From: Streptomyces griseoaurantiacus
GTDB taxonomy: Bacteria; Actinomycetota; Actinomycetes; Streptomycetales; Streptomycetaceae
Length of the DNA stretch: 64,000 bases
Reading direction: 5' to 3'
Assembly (NCBI GenBank): GCA_014656015.1
Contig: BNBP01000004.1
Coordinates: 62,001-126,000 of the forward strand
Numbering within the stretch: the first letter of the stretch is position 1; each line of letters opens with the position of its first letter. The notes beneath the pieces are model-generated. The model saw nothing but the letters and a program-made list of their open reading frames with translations, was not told where the DNA came from and ran no database searches. This document shows positions 37,952-46,905 of the stretch, piece by piece. The translations under genes and the position numbers were made by a program.

Positions 37952-39832
37952 TATGCCGCCCAGGCCCGTGAGGGCGCCGATCGGGTCGAGGTCGGGGGTG
38001 CCGCGGGGCCACCAGTCCTCGCCGCCGGGTTCGGACTCGTAGGCGTACCAGAGGTGGTCGCGGCCGAGGCGGAGCTGGACGTGGCCGGCGGGGTGGGTGA
38101 GCCGGTTGCGCCACGGGCGGAAGGCGGGAAGGTCGGCGGCGAGGAGCAGCGGGCGGGCCCGGTCGAACCGGCCCGCAGGGGGGTCCCACGGTTCCTCCAG
38201 GACGGCGAGCCCTTCCAGACCGCCCTGCCGCCATGCGGCGACCGCCCGGGCCAGGTCGGCGGTGGTGCGGCCGGTGGCGGAGGCCAGGGATGCGTAGACG
38301 GCGCGGGTGGAAGCGGTGAGGCCGGAGCCGGGGCGGGCGGCGGCGAGGCGGACCGCGTCCTGCCACAGGGTCAGCGCGGCGACGGGGTCGCGGCCCGTGG
38401 TGAGCAGTGCGTGAGCGCGGGCGGCGGCGTCGGTGGCGAGCTGGTCCAGGGCGAGCGGGTCCGGGCCGCCGGGGGCGCCGGGATGGGCCGGGGGCTGCTC
38501 GGGGTGCGGGGGCGGGGGCAGCGGGGCGGGGAGCGGCGGGAGGGTGCGGGTGGCGAGGGCGTCACGGGCGCGGACGCCGGGGAGCGCGGCCGTGTCGTGC
38601 TCCTCCTGCGCGGCACGGGCCGCGCGGGCGGCGCTGCGGCGGGAGAGGGCGTCGAGGACCTCGCGTTCGCCCCGGCCTCGCAACAGGAGCAGCACGAAGG
38701 GGTCCTCGTCGAGCAGGCGGGCGGTCCGGTAGCAGAGGGCGGCGGCGTGCTTGCAGGGGTGACCGCGGTCGGGGCAGCTGCACAGCGGTTCCAGGTCGCC
38801 GGGGCCGGGGAGCAGGGGGACACCGGAGTCCGCGAGGGAGTGCGGCATCTCCTTGTCCAGGAGGGCGGCGATGTGGCCGGTGTGTGCGACGGCGGCGTCC
38901 AGGAAACGGTCCCAGTCGGCCTCGGAGAGCGTGCGCAGGCGGACCTGGGTGCGGTAGGGGCGGGGACGGCTGCCGCGGACGTAGGCCAGGACCTGCCCCG
39001 GGGTGACGGTGATGGCGTCGACGTGGCCCTGCGCGGCGTAGGCGCGGCCGCGGGCGAGGCGGGCGCGGTCCAGGGCGCCGTCCTCCAGGGCGGTGAGCCA
39101 GGCGTTGCCCCACCAGGTGGAGGCGAACGGTTCGCCGTCGGCTCCACCGGGCGGGACGGAGTGGGCGGCGAACGTCCGCCGGTGGTCCCCGTCTCGGGAC
39201 GGGGCGGCCATCGTGTGGGGGGCGCGGGGGGCTGTTCGGCGGGGGGTGGGCGCGGGAGGGGGTTGGGGGTTCGGGGTGTCGGCAGGTGCGGGTGCGTCGG
39301 GGCTGGGTGCGTCGTTCCCCGCGCCCCTCGGGTCGGCGGGAGCGGGGCGTGGTGAGAACGCGGCCGCGGCCTCGGGCGCGGGACGGGGCGGAAGGTTCGG
39401 GATGTCGGCGGGTGCGGGTGCGTCAGGGCTGGGCGCGCCGTTCCCCGCGCCCCTCGGGTCGACGGGAGCGGGGCGTGGTGGCAAGGCGGCGGGGGCCGAG
39501 TCGGGCCTGCGGTCGGCCCTGGCGGTGCGGAGGGCTTGGCGGGCCGCGTCTCCCGGGCGGGCCGGCTTCGCCGGTTGCCGGGCGGGGCGGGGCGGTGTCG
39601 GGTCGGGTGCCGGGCGGTGCGCGCGGGCACGCGCCTCGCGCAGGGCCCTGCGGGCCACGTCACCGGGCCGGGTGCCGGCGTCAGCGGGACACTCCGCGTC
39701 GCCCGGCGCCGCGTCACCCGGCGCAGCGTCATCGGGCTCGAACCCCGCGTCGCCGGGTCGAGGCTCCGCCTCGCCGGGCCGGGGGGCCTCGTCAGGCCCG
39801 GGGGCCTTCTCGTCCCGCTCGTCGGCGGTCAT
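37946..39832 (-). CDS. SWIM zinc-finger protein coupled to SNF2 helicase
   Basis: A 628-aa protein. The first ~200 residues are an Ala/Pro-rich low-complexity region containing an internal duplication. A conserved part follows (FASTWWGNAWLTALEDGALD, RGRAYAAQGHVDAITVTPGQ), then the SWIM motif: Cys-Ser-Cys near LEPLCSCPDRGHPCKHAAAL (CxC...CxH). The SWIM module binds zinc and probably DNA or protein. It overlaps the helicase gene by 4 nt (ATGA), the usual helicase/SWIM arrangement in actinobacteria, so a DNA-repair or chromatin-type complex is likely (inference). Confidence 0.88.
   Translation of the reverse strand: MTADERDEKAPGPDEAPRPGEAEPRPGDAGFEPDDAAPGDAAPGDAECPADAGTRPGDVARRALREARARAHRPAPDPTPPRPARQPAKPARPGDAARQALRTARADRRPDSAPAALPPRPAPVDPRGAGNGAPSPDAPAPADIPNLPPRPAPEAAAAFSPRPAPADPRGAGNDAPSPDAPAPADTPNPQPPPAPTPRRTAPRAPHTMAAPSRDGDHRRTFAAHSVPPGGADGEPFASTWWGNAWLTALEDGALDRARLARGRAYAAQGHVDAITVTPGQVLAYVRGSRPRPYRTQVRLRTLSEADWDRFLDAAVAHTGHIAALLDKEMPHSLADSGVPLLPGPGDLEPLCSCPDRGHPCKHAAALCYRTARLLDEDPFVLLLLRGRGEREVLDALSRRSAARAARAAQEEHDTAALPGVRARDALATRTLPPLPAPLPPPPHPEQPPAHPGAPGGPDPLALDQLATDAAARAHALLTTGRDPVAALTLWQDAVRLAAARPGSGLTASTRAVYASLASATGRTTADLARAVAAWRQGGLEGLAVLEEPWDPPAGRFDRARPLLLAADLPAFRPWRNRLTHPAGHVQLRLGRDHLWYAYESEPGGEDWWPRGTPDLDPIGALTGLGGIP
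39268..39480. repeat. Direct repeat of 87 bp inside the SWIM gene
   Basis: Copies 39268-39354 and 39394-39480 are about 90% identical and encode the two similar Pro/Ala blocks (RPAPADPRGAGNDAPSPDAP and RPAPVDPRGAGNGAPSPDAP). The duplication is in frame. Confidence 0.85.
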
Positions 39833-42651
39833 GACGCCTCCCTCCGCAGGGAGACGAGGTCGGAGAGTTCGCGGTCGGTCAGTTCCGTGAGGGAGGTCTC
39901 GCCGGAACCGAGGATGGCGTCGGCGAGGGCGCGCTTGGCGCGCAGCATGTCGTCGATGCGGTCCTCGACCGTGCCCTCGGTGATCAACCGGTGCACCTGG
40001 ACCGGCTGGGTCTGCCCGATGCGGTAGGCGCGGTCGGTGGCCTGCTCCTCGACCGCCGGGTTCCACCAGCGGTCGACGTGCACGACATGGCCCGCGCGGG
40101 TGAGGTTCAGGCCGGTGCCCGCGGCCTTGAGGGAGAGGACGAGCACGGGGGTGGCGCCCTCCTGGAAGCGGTCCACCATGCGTTCGCGCTCGGGCACGGG
40201 GGTGCCGCCGTGCAGCAGGTCGACGGGGACGGCGCGGGCGGCGAGGTGGGCCGTGATCAGCCGGGCCATGCCGACGTACTGGGTGAACACCAGCGCCGAG
40301 CCGTCCTCGGAGAGGAGGGTGTCCAGGAGTTCGTCGAGGAGGGCGAGCTTTCCGGACCGTTCCCCGAGGGCGCGGGCGGTGGCCGGGTCCTCCTTGAGGA
40401 ACAGGGCCGGGTGGTCGCAGATCTGCTTGAGCGAGGTGAGGAGCTTGAGGACCATGCCGCGCCGGGCCATGCCCTCGGCGGTCTCGATCGCCAGCATCGA
40501 CTCGCGCACCACCGCCTCGTACAGCGCGGCCTGCTCGCGGGTGAGCGGCACCGGGTGGTCGGTCTCGGTCTTGGGCGGGAGTTCGGGGACGATACCGGGG
40601 TCGGACTTCTTGCGGCGCAGCAGGAAGGGGCGGACCAGGCGGGCCAGCCGCTCGGCGGCGCCGGGGTCCTCGCCGCCCTCGACGGCACGGGCGTGCCGGG
40701 CGCGGAAGGACTTCAGGGGGCCGAGCAGTCCGGGGGTCGTCCAGTCCAGCAGGGCCCACAGTTCGGAGAGGTTGTTCTCCACCGGGGTGCCGGTGAGGGC
40801 GACCCGGGCGGGCGCCGGGATCGTGCGCAGCGCCTTGGCCGTCGCCGAGTAGGGGTTCTTCACGTGCTGCGCCTCGTCGGCGACGAGGAGGCCCCAGGGC
40901 TGTTCGGCCAGCCGTTGCGCGGCCGAGCGCATGGTGCCGTAGGTGGTGAGGACGAAGCCGCCGTCCAGGTCGTCGAGCGTGCGGTCGGGGCCGTGGAAGC
41001 GGCGGACGGGGACGCCGGGCGCGAAGCGGTTGATCTCCCGCTGCCAGTTGCCGAGCAGGGAGGCCGGGCAGACGACGAGGGTGGGTTCGCTGCGGGCGCG
41101 GCGCAGGTGCAGCGCGATGAGGGTGACGGTCTTGCCGAGGCCCATGTCGTCGGCCAGGCAGCCGCCGAGGCCGAGGGAGGTCATGAGGTCGAGCCAGGCC
41201 AGTCCGCGCAGCTGGTAGTCGCGCAGGCGGGCGTCGAGCCCTGGGGGCGGCGGGGCGGGGGTGAGGCCGGCGGTGAGCCGGTCCCGCAGCGCGGCCAGGG
41301 CGCCGACCGGGACCGCCTCCACGCTCTCCCCGTCGACCTCGGCGGTGCCGGTGAGGGCGACGGCCAGGGCGTCGACCGGGTCGAGCAGTCCGAGTTCCCG
41401 TTTGCGGGCCTTGCGGACGAGGGCGGGGTCGACGAGCACCCACTGGTCGCGCAGCCGGACCACCGGCCGGTGCGCCTCGGCCAGGGCGTCCATCTCGGCC
41501 TCGGTGAGCGGGTCGCCGCGCAGGGCGAGCTGCCAGCCGAAGCGAAGCAGGTCCTCCCCCTCGAAGAAGCCCGTGCCGTCGGTGGCGGAGCCGGGGGCGG
41601 AATGGAGTACGGCGGTCGCGGTGAGGTCCTGGGCCAGGTCCCGGGGCCAGTGCACGGCGACGCCCGCCGCGCCGAGCCGGGTGGCGGCGACGCCGAGGAG
41701 ATCGGTCAGCTCCTCCTCCGACAGGGCGAGGACGTCGGGCACGTCCCGCTCGGCGAGCCGTTCCAGGGGCGGCCAGACGCGGGCGGCGCGGCGCACCGCC
41801 AGCGCGGCGTCCACGCGGGCGCGGGGCCCGAAGGCGGTGTCGGACTCCCCCGCCCACAGCGCGGCGGCGTCGGTGACGAGCGTCGGGTCGGCGAGGCTGT
41901 GCACCTGGACGACGGCCGCTCCGGCGCGGCGGGTGTCCTCGGCGTCGTCGAAGAGCTGGTAGGCCGACAGGTCGAGGCGCAGCGAGATCCGTACCCCGGT
42001 GTCCATGCCGGCGGCGACCTCGGCGGCCCAGTCGCGGGCGCCGGGCAGCCGGGTGGTGGCGCGGGCGGCGAAGGGCCGGCCGGAGACGTGGGCCGCGGCG
42101 GGGGTGCGGGGCAGGCTGTCGGCGACCGCGTCCAGGAAGGCGCGCACCAGGGCCTCCGGTTCGGGCAGCCGGAGCGGTCCGCGCCCGGGGAGCGGCACGG
42201 CGTGGCCCTCGTGCGGGAGGGCGGCGGCGATCGCCCTGAGGTGGGCGACGTCGTCCCGTTCGAGGGGGCCCGCGCGCCAGGCGTCGTAGCCCTCGGCGGT
42301 GAGCCCCGGCAGCAGCCGGCCCCGGGCGAGGAGCCGCAGGGCGTGCAGGGCGGCGGCGCCCCAGCAGGCGGTGGCGGGGTGGGCGGCCGGGGCGTGCCGG
42401 GCGGCGGTGAGGACGGGCAGGGCGGCCTCGACGGGAAGGGTGAGCGCGGGCACGGTGGTGCGGCGGACGCCGGTGCCGTGGGGGCGGACGACGACCAGGT
42501 CCTCGGTGGCGGCGGGGAGCGGGGAGCCCTCGGGGTCCCAGAAGGCGAGGCGGCCCTGCCGGGGCACGGGGCCGGGCAGGAAGACGGCGGCGAGATGCGC
42601 GGGGACCTTCTCGCGCGCGTCCTCCCCAGGCGTGTGCGCCACGGTTTCCAT
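39829..42651 (-). CDS. SNF2-family DEAD/DEAH ATPase (helicase-like)
   Basis: ATP-dependent DNA translocase, 940 aa. The N-terminal ~450 residues are an accessory domain of this bacterial SNF2 class (SAYQLFDDAEDTRRAG, EELTDLLGVAATRLGAAGVA). The catalytic core: motif I CLADDMGLGKTVTLIALHLR, II LLVADEAQHVKNP, III ALTGTPVENNLSELWALLD, IV/V LVFTQYVGM, SLKAAGTGLNLTRAG, VI QATDRAYRIGQTQPVQVHRL. ATG 42651 is preferred to a GTG four codons upstream that would overlap its own ribosome-binding site. Confidence 0.92.
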   Translation of the reverse strand: METVAHTPGEDAREKVPAHLAAVFLPGPVPRQGRLAFWDPEGSPLPAATEDLVVVRPHGTGVRRTTVPALTLPVEAALPVLTAARHAPAAHPATACWGAAALHALRLLARGRLLPGLTAEGYDAWRAGPLERDDVAHLRAIAAALPHEGHAVPLPGRGPLRLPEPEALVRAFLDAVADSLPRTPAAAHVSGRPFAARATTRLPGARDWAAEVAAGMDTGVRISLRLDLSAYQLFDDAEDTRRAGAAVVQVHSLADPTLVTDAAALWAGESDTAFGPRARVDAALAVRRAARVWPPLERLAERDVPDVLALSEEELTDLLGVAATRLGAAGVAVHWPRDLAQDLTATAVLHSAPGSATDGTGFFEGEDLLRFGWQLALRGDPLTEAEMDALAEAHRPVVRLRDQWVLVDPALVRKARKRELGLLDPVDALAVALTGTAEVDGESVEAVPVGALAALRDRLTAGLTPAPPPPGLDARLRDYQLRGLAWLDLMTSLGLGGCLADDMGLGKTVTLIALHLRRARSEPTLVVCPASLLGNWQREINRFAPGVPVRRFHGPDRTLDDLDGGFVLTTYGTMRSAAQRLAEQPWGLLVADEAQHVKNPYSATAKALRTIPAPARVALTGTPVENNLSELWALLDWTTPGLLGPLKSFRARHARAVEGGEDPGAAERLARLVRPFLLRRKKSDPGIVPELPPKTETDHPVPLTREQAALYEAVVRESMLAIETAEGMARRGMVLKLLTSLKQICDHPALFLKEDPATARALGERSGKLALLDELLDTLLSEDGSALVFTQYVGMARLITAHLAARAVPVDLLHGGTPVPERERMVDRFQEGATPVLVLSLKAAGTGLNLTRAGHVVHVDRWWNPAVEEQATDRAYRIGQTQPVQVHRLITEGTVEDRIDDMLRAKRALADAILGSGETSLTELTDRELSDLVSLRREAS

Positions 42652-42782
42652 CCGTCCGGTCACCTCCCGCCCCTCGTGTCGTGTCAGGTGTCCACGACTC
42701 TACGGGCGGGGTCTGACAACCGGCTCGGCGCCGGTCGGGGACCTGGTGCCGGCGTGCGCCGGAGGGGGCGCGGCGGGCCGGT

Positions 42783-43367
42783 CTACGGCACCGTGCGCGA
42801 GACGACGTACACCATGGGGTGCGCCGGGTCGGAGCGGTTGACGACGATGTCGTGCGTGGGGGCAGGGTTCTTCCGCTTGTCGACCAGCCCGTACCAGGGG
42901 CCGGGTCCCTGGAAGTTCCAGCCGATGACCTGCTGGTCGCGGGTGCCGATGGCGATGTCGTCCCGCTTCAGCGCGGTGAGGCCGGTGCCGGTCTCGTTCA
43001 GGAAGCGTTCCAGGCCCTCGTTGCTGGTCAGGAACTGGGTGTACAGCCGGCTGGTCTTCCAGTTGTTGGTCTCGTAGTAGGCGACGTCGCGCGAGTACGG
43101 CGGGACGGGCACCTGGTAGAGGCGGCGCTGCACGAGGGAGGGCCAGCCGGCGGTGAGGCCGGTCGCCGACCACTTCTCCTCCTTCCGCTTGCCGCTGTCC
43201 CGGCTCTGGTTCGCGGAGATCACCAGGTAGCCGGCCGGGACGCCGATGAGCAGCACGATGGTCAGGAGGGTGAGCGCGCGCCGCCGGATCATGTGGCGGC
43301 GGTTCTCGGGGGGACGGGTGGCCTCCTGGGGCGTGAGGGGCTGGTGGGGCAGCGCGGCGGACGTCAC
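42783..43367 (-). CDS. Single-pass membrane protein next to the ROK kinase
   Basis: A 194-aa protein: a short cytoplasmic N-terminus, basic HMIRRRA, one membrane helix (LTLLTIVLLIGVPAGYLVIS), then an extracytoplasmic domain (WPSLVQRRLYQVPVPPYSRD, YGLVDKRKNPAPTHDIVVNR). No family was recognised. The GTG at 43367 overlaps the kinase stop as GTGA, so the two are translationally coupled. Confidence 0.72.
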   Translation of the reverse strand: MTSAALPHQPLTPQEATRPPENRRHMIRRRALTLLTIVLLIGVPAGYLVISANQSRDSGKRKEEKWSATGLTAGWPSLVQRRLYQVPVPPYSRDVAYYETNNWKTSRLYTQFLTSNEGLERFLNETGTGLTALKRDDIAIGTRDQQVIGWNFQGPGPWYGLVDKRKNPAPTHDIVVNRSDPAHPMVYVVSRTVP

Positions 43368-44554
43368 GAGGCGCCTTCCCGTTCGGACCGCCGGGACTCG
43401 GCGTACCGCTCGTAGCGCTCGTACCGCTCGACCCGGCGGCGCTTGGCACGGCGGAAGCGGCGGGCGACCAGCCGGGCCAGGTCCGCGGCGCCGACCATGC
43501 CGGCCTCGGGGCCGAGCTGCGCGCGCACGATGCGGGCCTCGGGGCGGTAGCCGCGACCGGTGAGGTGCCGCTTGAAGGCGTCGCGGGCGGGGCCGATGAG
43601 CAGATCGTCGGCGGCGCTGACGCCGCCGCCGATCACGAAGCAGGAGGGGTCGAGGGCGGCGGCCAGGTTGGCGATGCCGACGCCGAGCCACTGGCCGATG
43701 TCCTGGAGCAGTTCGACGCACATGGCGTCGCCGCCGCGGGCCAGCTCGGTGATCATCGGGCCGGTGATGTCGCCGACCTGCCCCTTGACGTGCTCGATGA
43801 TCCCGTACGCCACCGGGGAGTCCGCGGCCGCCAGCTCCCTGGCCTCGCGGACCAGCGCGTTGCCGGAGCTGTACTGCTCCCAGCAGCCGCGGTTGCCGCA
43901 GGGGCAGCGGTGTCCGCCGGGCACGACCTGCATGTGCCCGAACTCCCCCGCGACCCCGTACTTGCCGCGCTTGACCTGGCCGTCCTCCAGGATGGCGCCG
44001 CCGATGCCGGTACCGAGGGTGATCATGACGAGGTGGTCCTCGCCGCGTCCGGCGCCGAAGCGCCACTCGGCCCAGGCGGCGGAGTTGGCGTCGTTGTCGA
44101 CCAGGACGGGCACGGCCAGGCGCTCCGCGAGGCGGTCCCGCAGCGGCTCGTTGCGCCAGGACAGGTGGGGGGCGAACAGGACGCGGTTGCGGTCGGCGTC
44201 CACCCAGCCGGCCGCGCCGATGCCCACCGCGTGCACGTCGTGCCGGTCGGACAGGTCGAGCACCAGCTCGGCGATCGTGTCCTCGACCACCTTGGGGCTC
44301 TTGGACTTGTCCGGGGTCTCCGTGCGCAACCGCTCCAGGATGTTGCCGTCGGCGTCCACGACGCCGGCCATCACCTTGGTGCCGCCGATGTCGATGCCGA
44401 CGGTCGGCACGCGGGGCGCCGTCAGATGCGAGCGGCGCTCGCGGGTGCCGACGGTGCGCAGGGCGGTGGCGCGGCGCGAACCGATGGGGGCGACGCCGGT
44501 GACTCTGGCGGCGCCCAGTGCGCGCGGGAGGGAGAGGTCGCGGTAGGTGCTCAT
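43364..44554 (-). CDS. ROK-family sugar kinase (glucokinase-like)
   Basis: An ATP-dependent sugar kinase of 396 aa. It has the phosphate loop VGIDIGGTKVMAGVVDADGN, the catalytic Asp in VDNDANSAAWAEW, TLGTGIGGAILEDG, and the ROK zinc motif HRCPCGNRGCWEQYSSG. It is longer than the common ~317-aa glucokinase: about 50 extra N-terminal residues and an Arg/Tyr-rich tail (RRAKRRRVERYERYERY). The substrate (glucose or another hexose) is not decided by sequence. Confidence 0.88.
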   Translation of the reverse strand: MSTYRDLSLPRALGAARVTGVAPIGSRRATALRTVGTRERRSHLTAPRVPTVGIDIGGTKVMAGVVDADGNILERLRTETPDKSKSPKVVEDTIAELVLDLSDRHDVHAVGIGAAGWVDADRNRVLFAPHLSWRNEPLRDRLAERLAVPVLVDNDANSAAWAEWRFGAGRGEDHLVMITLGTGIGGAILEDGQVKRGKYGVAGEFGHMQVVPGGHRCPCGNRGCWEQYSSGNALVREARELAAADSPVAYGIIEHVKGQVGDITGPMITELARGGDAMCVELLQDIGQWLGVGIANLAAALDPSCFVIGGGVSAADDLLIGPARDAFKRHLTGRGYRPEARIVRAQLGPEAGMVGAADLARLVARRFRRAKRRRVERYERYERYAESRRSEREGAS

Positions 44555-44754
44555 CGTCGCCGATTGTGCCGCATGAGTCGGTCGGCCGGGGGGCGGGCTC
44601 CCGGCCCGGGACGCATCTGTGACGGTGGGAGGGCGGTCGTCCTCGGGATGCCGCCGGGCGGTCGGAGGAATGCGGCACGGCCGGGTCGGTTCATGCCGGG
44701 GGCGAGGTGGATCGCCGCCGCCACGGGGTGCCGCGGGGATGCCGGGGCGGCCGT

Positions 44755-45519
44755 TCAGCCGCGGACGAGGAGTTGGAACTCGAAGGAGTAGCGGCTGGGG
44801 CGGTAGGTGTGGGTGCCGTACTCGACGGCGCGGCCGGTGTCGTCGAAGGTGGTGCGCTGCATGGTGAGCAGGGGGGCGCCGGGGGGCTCGTCCAGGCGCT
44901 CGCCCTCCTCGGCGGTGGCGGCGCGGGCGCCGATGGACTGGCGGGCGCTGTGCAGGGTGATGCCGGCCGCGCGCATCATCCGGTAGAGGCCGGTCGCCGC
45001 GAGCTGCCCGCTGTCGAGGTCGAACAGTCCGGTCGGGAGGTAGTTGCACAGGTGGGCCATCGGTTCGCCGTGGGTGAGCCGCAGCCGCTCGATGCGGTGC
45101 ACCTGGGCGCCCTCGGCGATCTGGAGGGCGGCGGCCACCTGGGCGGGCGCGGGCTCCAGCACGTTGGCGAGGACCTCGGTGGCGGGACGCTGCCCGGCGG
45201 CCTCGAGGTCGTCGTAGAGGCTGCTCAGCTCCAGCGGGCGCTTGACCTGGCTGTGCACGACCTGGGTGCCGACGCCTCGCCGGCGCACCAGCAGTCCCTT
45301 GTCGACCAGGGACTGGATGGCCTGGCGCACCGTGGGCCGGGACAGGCCGAGGCGTGCGGCGAGTTCTATCTCGTTGCCCAGCAGACTGCCCGGCGTGAGC
45401 GCCCCGCGTTCGATCGCGGCCTCCAGCTGCTGGGAGAGCTGGAAGTAGAGGGGCACCGGACTGCTGCGGTCGACGCCGAGTTCGAGCGACGCGGTGGAGT
45501 CCACTTCTGGTTTGGGCAC
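44755..45519 (-). CDS. GntR-family regulator, HutC/UTRA type
   Basis: A 254-aa repressor. N-terminal GntR wHTH (VPLYFQLSQQLEAAIERGAL, LSRPTVRQAIQSLVDKGLLV, RRRGVGTQVV) and a C-terminal UTRA ligand domain (VHRIERLRLTHGEPMAHLCN, EYGTHTYRPSRYSFEFQL). GTG 45519 is used because upstream in-frame codons would run through the operator palindrome. It diverges from the Gfo/Idh/MocA gene and likely senses a sugar or inositol derivative. Confidence 0.88.
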   Translation of the reverse strand: MPKPEVDSTASLELGVDRSSPVPLYFQLSQQLEAAIERGALTPGSLLGNEIELAARLGLSRPTVRQAIQSLVDKGLLVRRRGVGTQVVHSQVKRPLELSSLYDDLEAAGQRPATEVLANVLEPAPAQVAAALQIAEGAQVHRIERLRLTHGEPMAHLCNYLPTGLFDLDSGQLAATGLYRMMRAAGITLHSARQSIGARAATAEEGERLDEPPGAPLLTMQRTTFDDTGRAVEYGTHTYRPSRYSFEFQLLVRG

Positions 45520-45568
45520 GGCCCGAGCGTAGCCGTGGCACTTGTTGACGGGAAGTTGCATAGTCAGG

Positions 45569-45580
45569 TTGTCCGGACAA
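45569..45580. promoter_or_regulatory. Perfect palindrome TTGTCCGGACAA, GntR operator candidate
   Basis: The 12-bp palindrome is 50 bp from the gntR start and 41 bp from the oxidoreductase start. TTGACA (45585-45590) lies just beside it on the plus strand, so a bound repressor would block that promoter. GTGAC-N4-GTCAC (45593-45606) is a second small inverted repeat. Confidence 0.6.
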
Positions 45581-45620
45581 AGGATTGACAGCGTGACGCC
45601 TGTCACCTCACTTTGTTCCC

Positions 45621-46643
45621 ATGCGCATCGGACTCATCGGGGCGGGCCGCATCGGCACGCTCCACGCGGCCACGCTCAGCCGCCATCGCGACGTGGGAGC
45701 CCTCATCGTCACCGACGTCGACCCGGCCCGGGCCCACGCCCTCGCCGACCGCCTGGGGGCGACGGCCGCCCCCGGGACGGACGAGATCTTCACCTGGGGC
45801 GTGGACGCGGTGGTGATCACGACGGGCACCGCCGCCCACGGCGAACTGATCGGCCGGGCGGCACGTTCGGGGCTGCCGGTGTTCTGCGAGAAGCCGATCG
45901 CGGTCGACCTGCCGGGCACCCTGGCCGCGCTCGCGGAGGTCAAGGCGGCGGGCACGGTGCTGCAGATGGGCTTTCAGCGCCGCTTCGACGCCGGATACGC
46001 CGGCGCGCGGGAGGCGGTGCGCGCCGGGCGTCTGGGCCGCCTCCACACGGTGCGGGCGCTGACGGCTGACCGGACGCCCCCCTCGGCCTCGCACCTGCGG
46101 GTCTCCGGAGGGTTCTTCCGGGACACCCTGGTGCACGACTTCGACATGGTGCGATGGGTGACCGGGCGCGAGGTCGTCGAGGTGTACGCGACCGGCTCGG
46201 ACGCCGGACCGGAGGTGTTCCGCGAGACGGCGGACGCGGACACGGCGGCGGCCGTGCTCACCCTGGACGACGGCACGCTCGCCACGGTGACCGGGGCGCG
46301 GGTGAACGGGGCCGGCTACGACGTGCGCATGGAGCTGGCGGGCGAGCGGGACACGGTCGTGGTGGGGCTGGACGACCGCACCCCGATCGCCTCCACGGAA
46401 CCGGCCGGACCGCCCCCGGCGGACAAGCCGTGGCCCGGGTTCCTGGAACGGTTCGCGGCGGCCTACGAGGGTGAGCTGGGCGCGTTCGTGCAGGTGGTGC
46501 GGGGAGAGCGGGAGAACCCGTGCGACGGCTGGGAGGCGCTCGCCGCGCTGCGGGTCGCGGAGGCCTGCGAGATCTCCCGCCGCGAGCGGCGTGCGGTGCG
46601 GATGGAGGAGGTCTCCGGGGGGTTGGAGACGGTGCGGGGCTGA
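45621..46643 (+). CDS. Gfo/Idh/MocA oxidoreductase (myo-inositol 2-dehydrogenase-like)
   Basis: An NAD(P)-dependent sugar/inositol dehydrogenase, 340 aa. The Rossmann start is RIGLIGAGRIGTLHAATLSR, the catalytic Lys is in FCEKPIAVDLPG, and the substrate segment HDFDMVRWVTGREVVEVYA has the family Asp/His. It is most like IolG-type enzymes. Control by the adjacent GntR is likely. Confidence 0.88.
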   Translation: MRIGLIGAGRIGTLHAATLSRHRDVGALIVTDVDPARAHALADRLGATAAPGTDEIFTWGVDAVVITTGTAAHGELIGRAARSGLPVFCEKPIAVDLPGTLAALAEVKAAGTVLQMGFQRRFDAGYAGAREAVRAGRLGRLHTVRALTADRTPPSASHLRVSGGFFRDTLVHDFDMVRWVTGREVVEVYATGSDAGPEVFRETADADTAAAVLTLDDGTLATVTGARVNGAGYDVRMELAGERDTVVVGLDDRTPIASTEPAGPPPADKPWPGFLERFAAAYEGELGAFVQVVRGERENPCDGWEALAALRVAEACEISRRERRAVRMEEVSGGLETVRG

Positions 46644-46728
46644 GGGTGCGCGCGGGCGGGGCCCGGCCGGGCGCCGGAAGACCGGCGTCCGCACCTGCCC
46701 GCGTCCCGGCCGCCGGGGGGCGGTCCCG

Positions 46729-46905
46729 CTACCAGCGGATCGGCAGCGAGCGGAAGCCCCGCATCGGCATCCCCGGCACTCTCGGCCCCGGCGGGCCGTC
46801 GAGGGCCAGGCCGGGGCAGCGGTCCAGGAGGGAGCGCAGCGCGGTACGGGCCTCCTCGGCGAAGGCCTCGCCGTACTGTCCCGGGTCGATCACCGCGTCC
46901 GCCAC
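46729..46905 (-). pseudogene. Cytochrome P450 C-terminal mini-frame
   Basis: A 58-codon frame from GTG 46905 (GGGAGGAG 4 nt upstream) to TAG 46729. ARTALRSLLDRCPGLALDGP followed by MRGFRSLPIRW matches the last ~40 residues of actinobacterial P450s. The haem-binding Cys loop and everything before it are missing. It overlaps the last 16 bp of the AraC gene. Either a P450 remnant or a short expressed peptide. Confidence 0.55.

Noticed and set aside
39833..41857. Apparent 1303-aa extension of the SWIM protein upstream into the SNF2 gene
   Set aside because: The extra sequence is Arg/Pro-rich shadow translation of the helicase in another frame. The ATGA overlap at 39829-39832 is the natural start.
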